From: Phycisphaerales bacterium
GTDB lineage: Bacteria > Planctomycetota > Phycisphaerae > Phycisphaerales > SM1A02
Direction of reading: 5' to 3'
Assembly (NCBI GenBank): GCA_030748575.1
Contig: JASMLR010000003.1
Coordinates: 186,001 to 250,000 of the forward strand
DNA: 64,000 bases
Under the pieces are notes generated by a model. The model saw only the letters and a program-made list of their open reading frames with translations, made no database searches and was not told where the DNA came from. Shown piece by piece: positions 53,588 through 60,979 of this stretch. Position 1 is the stretch's first letter, and every line of letters begins with the position of its first letter. The translations under genes were made by a program, and so were the position numbers.

Positions 53588-54715
53588 TCAAGGGCAGATC
53601 TCGCCGAAGTGCCCGATGAGTTCGAGCAGATCGTCGACATCGGTCATGCCGGAGCCGTCAACATCGGTCGGGCAGTCATTGCCGCCGCCGAGGTCGCAGC
53701 CATCCTCACACAACAGTCCTTCACCCCAAAGACCGCGGTTTGAATCGCAGTGTTCGTAGGTCACGCCGTCCCAGCATTCGCCATTGGCGAAGCAGCAGCG
53801 TCCGGTTGCGGGCGGAACGCAGGGGTCTGCGTCGGCACCGAGAACGACGAACTGGTCGCCGTCGACGGCATTGAAGTCCACGCCGCGGGGATCGGCCAGG
53901 TTGGCCGAGCCACCAAGACCGCCAAGCACCTGGTTGGAGACCCAGTCGTGGCCGGCGCCGTTGATGAATGCGCATACACGGACATTGTCAAAGGGCAGGC
54001 CCTCGAAGTCCCAGTCGATCAGATAGAGCGGGATTTCAATCTCGATGCCCGAGGCGACCGGTACGTCGTCGAGGGCGCCGCAGTCTTCGCCGTCGCCGCC
54101 GATGACGCCGCCGGTGTTGCTGTTGTTGATTCCGACCGCAATGCCATAGTCGCCCGCGGAAGGCGTGACCGTCACCACTCCCTTGGCGTCCACGTGGGTT
54201 GTGCCGCTGCCTGCGTATCCGCCAACACCGTCACCGTTGGTCCGAAGTTCCGCATAATCGACGTAGTAGATAATGCCGTTTCCGTTGTCGTCACCGCAGC
54301 CCAGGGAGACGTACAGGTCGGCGTCGAAGCCTGCGTCAAACGTCAGGCCGTTGCCGGATCCGTCATCGCCCATGCGTTGCAGTGCCCCGAAGCCCACATC
54401 GGGATTGATGCCGAGGATGCGGTTCTGGCCGCCATCTCGGGCATCGATGAAGAGCTCCAACTTGTTGAAGTTGCTCTGCAGGTTGCCCCCGAGGTGGATG
54501 AACAGGCTGCCGCCTGAGATCATCATGGCCGCGCCGTCAAGCTCAGAGCCATCGGCGTAGGCGGCGTGCCCGCTCTGGTCGTCCCCGAAGCCGGTGCTGT
54601 TGTTCTGAATGGACGCCAGTGCCCCGTACTCGGCGTCCAGCATGCCGTCGATGGTTGCGGCGCCGGCCAGACCGCCGGTCGCTGCAGCGACTCCGATTGC
54701 AATCAAGGTCCTCAT
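53588..54715 (-). CDS. Exported protein with C-terminal dockerin-like tail
   Basis: The 375-residue protein has a clear signal peptide (MRTLIAIGVAAATGGLAGAAT) and a mature part rich in Gly/Asp with no catalytic motif I recognise. The body has a beta-sandwich look (SGGSLFIHLGGNLQSNFNKLELFIDARDG). A Cys-rich segment (GRCCFANGECWDGVTYEHC) follows, and the end is a single EF-hand dockerin-like motif CPTDVDGSGMTDVDDLL. GAGGAG lies upstream of the ATG at 54715. It may bind glucan or act as a structural partner of the neighbouring enzymes; no function is proven. Confidence 0.75.
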   Translation of the reverse strand: MRTLIAIGVAAATGGLAGAATIDGMLDAEYGALASIQNNSTGFGDDQSGHAAYADGSELDGAAMMISGGSLFIHLGGNLQSNFNKLELFIDARDGGQNRILGINPDVGFGALQRMGDDGSGNGLTFDAGFDADLYVSLGCGDDNGNGIIYYVDYAELRTNGDGVGGYAGSGTTHVDAKGVVTVTPSAGDYGIAVGINNSNTGGVIGGDGEDCGALDDVPVASGIEIEIPLYLIDWDFEGLPFDNVRVCAFINGAGHDWVSNQVLGGLGGSANLADPRGVDFNAVDGDQFVVLGADADPCVPPATGRCCFANGECWDGVTYEHCDSNRGLWGEGLLCEDGCDLGGGNDCPTDVDGSGMTDVDDLLELIGHFGEICP

Positions 54716-54833
54716 TGCGTGTGCTCCTCGCTCTCTTCTCACGTCCACTGTGGCGGCAGGCATGCAAAATCCTGCGCGGCCAGCGGTTCAAGGTATTTCA
54801 ACAAGTGTTTGGGTGCGAAGGAAAAACCGAGAT

Positions 54834-56930
54834 TCAGGCCGAGTGAGCCGCTCGATATCCCCATTCAAGGTACTCAGCAAGCATGCGGTGGCTGGAGAAC
54901 TGCGGATTGACGGTGGTGGCCGACCGAAGGGCCATTCGAATCCACTTGGATGGGAGGTCCTTGGCGGTTCGGGCATAAAACGTAGGCACCACCAGCCGCT
55001 CGAGCGCGTCATAGAGGGCGGAGGCGTCCGCGGCGTCTCGGGCGGCGGCCTTCAGCCCCTCCGCCTGGCCGTCGATCGTCCAGCCGTTCCGCCCATCGGC
55101 GGCCTCGGGCCACCACCCGTCGGCGATGGAGAGATTGAGCCCGCCGCTGAGCGGGCCCTTCATGCCACTGGTGCCGCTGGCTTCGTGCGGTCGGATGGGC
55201 GTGTTGAGCCAGACATCGCACCCCGCTGTCAGGACCCGGCCCAGTCCCATGTCGTATTCCTCCAGAAGAACCACCCTGCCCTGGAGCCCGGGCCGCTGGC
55301 ACATGGCATGGATGGTCCTGGCATAGGCCTGCCCCGGCTGATCCAGCGGATGCGCCTTGCCGGCGAACAGCACCTGCACCGGGCGGTCGGCATCCTCCAG
55401 AATGGCCTGCAGCCGCGAGAGGTCGTGAAAGAGCAGTGGGGCTCGCTTGTAGGTCGCGAACCGTCGGGCAAACCCGATGGTGAGGGCGTCCTGCCGCAGC
55501 GCTGTCCGCGCTCGTTCAATGCCGGCTGCGTCTTCTCCGCGGCGGCGGGCCTGCGCGACCAGCCGCTCGCGAGCGACCTGAACCAGGCGTGCGCGCAGCG
55601 CTCCACGCAGCGCCCAGAAGCGGGTGGGGTCCACGCCCGCGGCCTTCTTCCATGCCGCGCCTCGAGGCCCGGGCCTGCCGGGCCGGAGCCCGATTTCTCG
55701 TCGCCAGAAGTCTGCCGCCAGCGGCGGCATCCATGTCCCCGGGTGTACGCCGTTGGTGATGTGGTGAATCGGAACATCCGCGGCTTCGCAGGCATAGACG
55801 TCCTTCCACATCTCGCGGCTCACCTCCCCGTGCAGGGAGGCGACGCCATTGACGCGGCGAGCCAGCCGAAGGGCGAGTACCGTCATGCAGAGAGGCCCGT
55901 CGCTGCCACCTTCCTGCCCGAGCTCGGCCAGATCACGCTTCCGCATGCCGGCGCGGCGCAGGGTCGGCCGGACGACTTCGGCGGCGCGTGCCAGGTCGTA
56001 TCGGTCGTGGCCGGCCGGAACTGGCGTGTGGGTGGTGAACACTGTTTCGGCGGCCGTCTGGCGAATGGCCACATCGAGCGCGGTGCCACCTTCGACGCGA
56101 GCGGCAATCCGCTCCAGACCGCAAAAGGCGGCATGCCCTTCATTGAGGTGCCACACGGTCGGGCGGAGTTTCAGGGCGCCAGCAGCGCGTACGGCGCCAA
56201 TGCCGAGCAGGGCCTGCTGCCGCAGGCGGAGATCCGGATCACCGCGATACAGCCCCTGGGTCAGTTGGCGATCCCGCATGCGGTTGGACGGCAGGTCGGT
56301 GTCCAGCAGGTACAGGGTGCAGCCGCCGATCGTCATACGCATGACACGCGCATCGACCACGCTGCGGCCGACGGGGCACTCGATACGCGTGCCGGTGTCG
56401 TCGATGGGCAGATCGCCAAAGTCCCACTGAGGTTCGACGACTCGGGTCGATCCATCGCTGCGGAATTCCTGCTGGTAGTAGCCCTGGCGGTAGAGCAGTC
56501 CGAACCCGGTCAGGGGAATGCCCAGGTCGGCGCAAGACTTCAGGTGATCGCCGGCCAGGACGCCCAGGCCGCCCGAGTACTGCTGCATGCATTCGTGTAC
56601 GGCGAACTCCGAGCACACGTACGCGATGCACATGGACCGCTCGGTGGTGTGCCGAGCCCGGTCAAACCACTTTTGCCGGGCATCATCCTTGTCTCTCGCC
56701 TCCTGGGCGGCGCGGAGCACCCGCACAAACGATCGTTCATTGAGCCGAGTCTGCAGGTAGGCATCGTCTGTGGCGCGGAGGACGGCGAGGGGGTTCTCAT
56801 TGGATGCGATCCACACGTCGGGTTGCAACATGGCGAACGGCCGCCGCATGGGCTCGATCCACGTCCAACGCAGATCCATCGCCAACGCCCTTAGAACAGC
56901 CCGCGCTACAGCAACCGTCATCGCTTTCAT
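54834..56930 (-). CDS. glgP: Alpha-glucan (maltodextrin/glycogen) phosphorylase
   Basis: The enzyme releases glucose-1-phosphate from alpha-1,4-glucans with PLP. The ~698-residue protein has the compact form (TIGR02094-like) rather than the ~800-residue classical one. Visible family segments are YSGGLGVLAGDHLKS (about 125-140), VWHLNEGHAAF, ITNGVHPGTWMPP, ARRFATYKRAPLL and VWLNTPIRPHEASGTSGMKG, which holds the PLP lysine. The ATG at 56930 leaves ~20 residues before the first family motif; a start at 56957 is also open. It follows the palindrome array. Confidence 0.94.
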   Translation of the reverse strand: MKAMTVAVARAVLRALAMDLRWTWIEPMRRPFAMLQPDVWIASNENPLAVLRATDDAYLQTRLNERSFVRVLRAAQEARDKDDARQKWFDRARHTTERSMCIAYVCSEFAVHECMQQYSGGLGVLAGDHLKSCADLGIPLTGFGLLYRQGYYQQEFRSDGSTRVVEPQWDFGDLPIDDTGTRIECPVGRSVVDARVMRMTIGGCTLYLLDTDLPSNRMRDRQLTQGLYRGDPDLRLRQQALLGIGAVRAAGALKLRPTVWHLNEGHAAFCGLERIAARVEGGTALDVAIRQTAAETVFTTHTPVPAGHDRYDLARAAEVVRPTLRRAGMRKRDLAELGQEGGSDGPLCMTVLALRLARRVNGVASLHGEVSREMWKDVYACEAADVPIHHITNGVHPGTWMPPLAADFWRREIGLRPGRPGPRGAAWKKAAGVDPTRFWALRGALRARLVQVARERLVAQARRRGEDAAGIERARTALRQDALTIGFARRFATYKRAPLLFHDLSRLQAILEDADRPVQVLFAGKAHPLDQPGQAYARTIHAMCQRPGLQGRVVLLEEYDMGLGRVLTAGCDVWLNTPIRPHEASGTSGMKGPLSGGLNLSIADGWWPEAADGRNGWTIDGQAEGLKAAARDAADASALYDALERLVVPTFYARTAKDLPSKWIRMALRSATTVNPQFSSHRMLAEYLEWGYRAAHSA

Positions 56931-56959
56931 GGGCCGCGAAGCATACCGCCCACCCACAA

Positions 56960-57201
56960 CCGACCGCCGGCCACTTTATCTCCATATGCCACAGGCACTT
57001 ACGAAGAAGTGACCGCCGGTCACTTTATCTCTTTGTGCCACAAGCACTTCCAAAGGCAGTTTTCCTGTGGCCTTTGGGAGAGGAAGCGAAGAAGTGACCG
57101 GCGGTCATCTGGCCTCTCTATCTTCTTGTGTAGCAACCGCTTATGGAAACGCGGTTTTGGCGGCTTCTGTGGGCCGCCACGCGGAAGTGACCGGCGGTCA
57201 C
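56960..57201. repeat. Array of four near-identical 15-bp palindromes between malQ and glgP
   Basis: Four copies of the palindrome GTGACCG(C/G)CGGTCAC lie at 56960-56974 (degenerate), 57009-57023, 57094-57108 (last base changed) and 57187-57201. The second and fourth copies extend to a 19-bp AAGTGACCGSCGGTCACTT form. Copies one and two are each followed by a similar ~30-base stretch (TTTATCTC, then TGCCACA-GCACTT), and the third more loosely. The fourth spans the malQ stop. Candidates are a set of operators or a dispersed repeat. Confidence 0.75.
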
Positions 57202-58571
57202 TTGGGCTGCGGGGGGAAGGTGGGGGCTGCGTCTTTGGGGAGCCGCCATCGCCAGTTGCCGCGGGGGATTCCCGGGCGATTCATGCGGGCAGCGGCGCCC
57301 AGGCCCAGGAGGTCCTGCATGGGGATGATGCGGAGCCTGGCCGGGGATTGCAGGCATGCCGCAACCATCGCCGCCGGCGCGCCGGCCGCGTGGCGGCAGC
57401 CCGTGGCCGCTGCGAATCGCCTGCGGGCGTCCTTGGGAAGTGATCGATACCAGCCTGCAACCGTGTCATTGTCGTGTGTGCCCGGGTAGCACACGCTGTT
57501 GACCGGATGGTTGGCCGGCGCGTCCGGGCTGTCGTCGCGATACCAGCCCCACTGCGCGATCCGCATGCCCGGAAGATGGAAGTCATCTCTCAGACGGCGA
57601 ACCGCGGGCGTGACCGCGCCCAGGTCCTCGGCAATGAACGGCAGGCGGCCCAGCGCATCCTGAAGCGTGTTCAGAATGGCCCGGCCCGGCGTGCGCCGCC
57701 ACACACCCCGCCGCGCCGTCTTGGCGCGAGCTGAGACTTCGTAGAGGCGGACGAAGCCGATGAAGTGGTCGATGCGAATCGCGTCGAACAGCGTCGTTGC
57801 CCGCTGAAACCGATCAACCCACCACCGAAAGTTCTCCTTTCGGTGGGCGGCCCAGTCATAGTGCGGATGCCCCCACAACTGCCCGTGCGGGCAATAGTCG
57901 TCCGGAGGCACACCCGTGACGACCGTTGGGCCGCCCCGCCGATTCAACCTGAAGAGATCCGGTCGCATGCGAACGTCGGTCGAATCGGCGTGCACAAAGA
58001 TGGGCACGTCACCAATGAATCCAACGCCCCGCCTTGCCGCATGGGACCGAAGTCGCATCCACTGCCAGTGCAGGATGTACTGAACGAACGCATGCTCGGT
58101 CGGATCGCCTGACTGGTCCTCGCACCAGTCATCAAGCCAGTGTGACTGCTCGGCACAGAAGCGGCGAAACGCGGCTCGGCGCAGGCCGCCCTTCGAGGCA
58201 AACCGTTCATAGGCGGCTCGAAGGAGAGGCATCTTGAAACGCGACACTTCGCGGAAGCGCACAGGCCCGTCGCGAAGTGCCGCAGGGGCGCGAAGGGCAG
58301 ACTTCGGGAGCAGACCGTCGGAACACAGGTCTTCAAGACTCGCCAGCAGCGGCTCAAGGGCAAAGGCGCTTCGGCCTGAGTAGGGCGAGTTGCCCAGACC
58401 GATGGGATTGATGGGGAGCACTTGCCAGGCTGACACGTGCTGAGCCCGGCACCAGTCAGCGAAGGCCCGTGCCGCCGGGCCGAAATCGCCTATGCCATGG
58501 GGGGCGGGCAAACTCGTGATGTGCATCAGCACGCCTCGCCGGCGGCCAGTCAGCACATCCACGCTGGTCAC
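57198..58571 (-). CDS. malQ: 4-alpha-glucanotransferase (amylomaltase)
   Basis: MalQ (GH77) rearranges maltodextrins, producing glucose and longer chains for glgP. The 457-residue protein has GVLMHITSLPAPHGIGDFGP at the N-terminus, DAIRIDHFIGF with the nucleophile Asp, FIAEDLG with the acid Glu, and GTHDNDT with the third Asp. The start is taken as GTG 58571 because it overlaps the stop of the GH13 gene (GTGA), and the N-terminus then matches the family. The next gene on the strand is glgP, after the palindrome array. Confidence 0.92.
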   Translation of the reverse strand: MTSVDVLTGRRRGVLMHITSLPAPHGIGDFGPAARAFADWCRAQHVSAWQVLPINPIGLGNSPYSGRSAFALEPLLASLEDLCSDGLLPKSALRAPAALRDGPVRFREVSRFKMPLLRAAYERFASKGGLRRAAFRRFCAEQSHWLDDWCEDQSGDPTEHAFVQYILHWQWMRLRSHAARRGVGFIGDVPIFVHADSTDVRMRPDLFRLNRRGGPTVVTGVPPDDYCPHGQLWGHPHYDWAAHRKENFRWWVDRFQRATTLFDAIRIDHFIGFVRLYEVSARAKTARRGVWRRTPGRAILNTLQDALGRLPFIAEDLGAVTPAVRRLRDDFHLPGMRIAQWGWYRDDSPDAPANHPVNSVCYPGTHDNDTVAGWYRSLPKDARRRFAAATGCRHAAGAPAAMVAACLQSPARLRIIPMQDLLGLGAAARMNRPGIPRGNWRWRLPKDAAPTFPPQPK

Positions 58572-60928
58572 GGCGCCGTCCAGACGATCCCACCCGTCGG
58601 GGGAATGGTGACGCTGGGCCACGAGGCCGCGGTGGGTGGGCTCGATGCAAAGACTTCGGTCCACTCGGCTCCCAGCGAGGACGGAAGCACAACTTCGGCT
58701 GCCTCGTCGCCCGCATTGAGGGCTACGAGTACGCGGTCATCCTCAAACTCCCGAAGGAAGACCCACACATCCTGCGCATCATCAAGCACGATGGTCTCAA
58801 TCGTTCCACGTCGCAGCGCAGCGTGAGACTGCCGAAGGGCGATCGCCTTGCGATAGAAGTCCAGGTGGTCGGGCATGATCCGCATGTCCGGGTCGTCGTA
58901 GGGCTGCAGGTCTTCCCAGAGCATCGGCTTGCGGTTGTTCGGGTCGTCGCTTCCCCACATGCCCGCTTCGTCTCCGTAGTACACCATGGGCGCCCCGACG
59001 TAGGTCATCTGAAGGAGCGCCGCGAGCCTCGCCTTGTCGTACGCCCATGCGGGCGGCTTGCCGGCCTTGTAGTCCTCGACCTCCTGCTCCCGATTCTGGG
59101 CGTCATAGGGGCGGTCCGGGTTGTAGACCTTGGACACGAGCCGGTCGGTGTCGTGGCTGTCCAGGAGGTTTTGCAGCACATAGGTCGCGGCGTCCGGGTA
59201 GGCCAACCGCAGCCGGGCGAACTGTCGTTCGGCCTCGGACGCCGAGATCTTGCGTTCGTTCCCGGTAATCCAGTCCAGCGTGACTTCAGCAAACGGGTAG
59301 TTCATGACGGCGTCGAAGGATCGGCCATCAAGCCAGTGCTCGGCCCTGTCCCAGATCTCGCCAACGATGAGCGCGTCCGGGTTGATCGACTTGACGTGCT
59401 TTCGCCACTCGATCCAGAAGGGGAGCGGAACTTCATTCGGCACGTCCAGTCGCCACCCGTCAATGCCGTCGGAGGGATCGCCATCGCCGTCCGGATCCAT
59501 CCATCGCCTGGTGATCTCCATGATGTGTTGCCGCACCGACGCGCTGGCAAGGCCGTGTTCGTCGTTCTTGGCGAACACCGGAAGCTCACCGAAGCCCGCC
59601 CAGCCCTCATAGTCGAACGGCTCCCAGGACTTCACAGCGAACCAGTCGGCGTACTCGGATGCCTTGCCGCGTGATTGCACGTCACGGAAGGCTGGATGCC
59701 GCGTGCCGACGTGGTTGAACACGCCGTCGATGATGACTCGGAACCCCATCGCCTTGGCTTCACGCAAGAAGTCGAGAAACGCGAGGTCACTCTCGGTCCA
59801 TGACCACGTGGATGCATCGGCCGGTTGCTCGGCCGCTTCTGCTGCGGTGTAGTCCAGACCGCCACCGTAGTGCTCATCGATATGCACAAAGCTCGTGGCG
59901 TTGTACTTGTGGTGACTCTCGGACTGAAAGACTGGATTCAGATAGAGGGCGTTGATGCCCAACTCCCTGAGGTATCCAAGCTTCTCCCGAAGACCAGCCA
60001 GGTCGCCGCCGTACAGACGAGAGAACACGTACCAGTCATAGAAGCCTTGTCCATCCTCGCCTTCATTCAGGGCGGGCGCATACCAGTCTGAGGTCCACGC
60101 CCGTCCGGGCTGTGGATCCGTCTGCGGATCGCCATTTCGGAACCGGTCGACCATGATCTGATACCAGACGGCGTCGCGGGCCCAATCAGGTGTCTCAAGG
60201 TGCATCGAAGTCTCGCTGAATCTGTAGATATGGGGGCTACGCTGCGTCGCCGCCCCGTCGTGAATCAAAAACGTGTATCGGTCATCGCCCTGCGGGATCG
60301 GAACGGTGACCTCCCACCACTGAAATCGTCCGTCGTCCAGGACGGGGCGCGTCGGGGTCGATCCAATCCACGGCTGGGCCAGAGACACGGCGTCCACATC
60401 TCCGGCGAGCGTGCGCATTCGGAGCGTGCGATTGTCCGGGCCTCCGGCAGAATCACTCCATTGCTCGGGGAAGTGATTGACCGCAGCCCCCTCGATGCGT
60501 TCATCGCCTCGACGAGCGGTCGAGGGATCGACGTTTGCTGCAGGTCCGAGGCGGAGCACGGAGTTGTTACCACCGTGGCCATCGTGCTGGCGGTCCTGGT
60601 TCTGCGGGTCCGCCATCCAGTTTCCGTCAACGACGTACTTGTACCACCGGACGCCAGGCTCCAATGGGACGGTGACCCGCCACGTGCCGCCATGGAGTGT
60701 CATTGGAGTGGCTGTTGGATTCCAGCCGTTGAAGTCGCCGGCGAGCATCACCTCGTCCGCATCGGCATGCCCATTCAGGGCAAACCGGCAGATCCACCGT
60801 TCGCCCCGGTCATTGGCGGAGACCGAGGGTGGCAGCGAGGTCCGGGTGGAAAGGCCCGGCTCAACGATGGGAAGCGCGGGGGGCCAGCCGCCGAGCGTGA
60901 TCGAGAGCAGGAGCGGTACAAGCGTCAT
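58568..60928 (-). CDS. Exported GH13 glucosidase/neopullulanase-like enzyme with CBM48-type N-terminus
   Basis: The ~786-residue protein has a hydrophobic leader (VPLLLSITLGGWPPALPIV), an N-terminal module (VMLAGDFNGWNPTATPM near residue 60) like CBM48/CBM34, a second similar module, and a GH13 barrel beginning near VWYQIMVDRFRNGDP. Catalytic residues are in DGWRLDVPNEV (Asp), ALIVGEIWDRAE (Glu) and LLDSHDTDRL (Asp). It fits the cyclomaltodextrinase/neopullulanase/maltogenic amylase group. It is coupled to malQ by a four-base overlap, and its start is divergent from the importer gene. Confidence 0.88.
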   Translation of the reverse strand: MTLVPLLLSITLGGWPPALPIVEPGLSTRTSLPPSVSANDRGERWICRFALNGHADADEVMLAGDFNGWNPTATPMTLHGGTWRVTVPLEPGVRWYKYVVDGNWMADPQNQDRQHDGHGGNNSVLRLGPAANVDPSTARRGDERIEGAAVNHFPEQWSDSAGGPDNRTLRMRTLAGDVDAVSLAQPWIGSTPTRPVLDDGRFQWWEVTVPIPQGDDRYTFLIHDGAATQRSPHIYRFSETSMHLETPDWARDAVWYQIMVDRFRNGDPQTDPQPGRAWTSDWYAPALNEGEDGQGFYDWYVFSRLYGGDLAGLREKLGYLRELGINALYLNPVFQSESHHKYNATSFVHIDEHYGGGLDYTAAEAAEQPADASTWSWTESDLAFLDFLREAKAMGFRVIIDGVFNHVGTRHPAFRDVQSRGKASEYADWFAVKSWEPFDYEGWAGFGELPVFAKNDEHGLASASVRQHIMEITRRWMDPDGDGDPSDGIDGWRLDVPNEVPLPFWIEWRKHVKSINPDALIVGEIWDRAEHWLDGRSFDAVMNYPFAEVTLDWITGNERKISASEAERQFARLRLAYPDAATYVLQNLLDSHDTDRLVSKVYNPDRPYDAQNREQEVEDYKAGKPPAWAYDKARLAALLQMTYVGAPMVYYGDEAGMWGSDDPNNRKPMLWEDLQPYDDPDMRIMPDHLDFYRKAIALRQSHAALRRGTIETIVLDDAQDVWVFLREFEDDRVLVALNAGDEAAEVVLPSSLGAEWTEVFASSPPTAASWPSVTIPPTGGIVWTAP

Positions 60929-60979
60929 GTGGGTCGGTAGGGTATCCGCGATGACGTCGCACGAAAGAGGCACGCCGGC

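Noticed and set aside
54609-56894. 761-codon open frame on the plus strand, antisense to glgP
   Set aside because: It runs fully opposite the well-supported phosphorylase gene and shows no domain; long antisense frames are expected in such GC-rich coding sequence.
56960-57201. Repeat array as a possible CRISPR
   Set aside because: Repeats are palindromes of only 15-19 bases, spacing is uneven (49, 85, 93) and the intervening sequences are themselves related; no cas genes are nearby.
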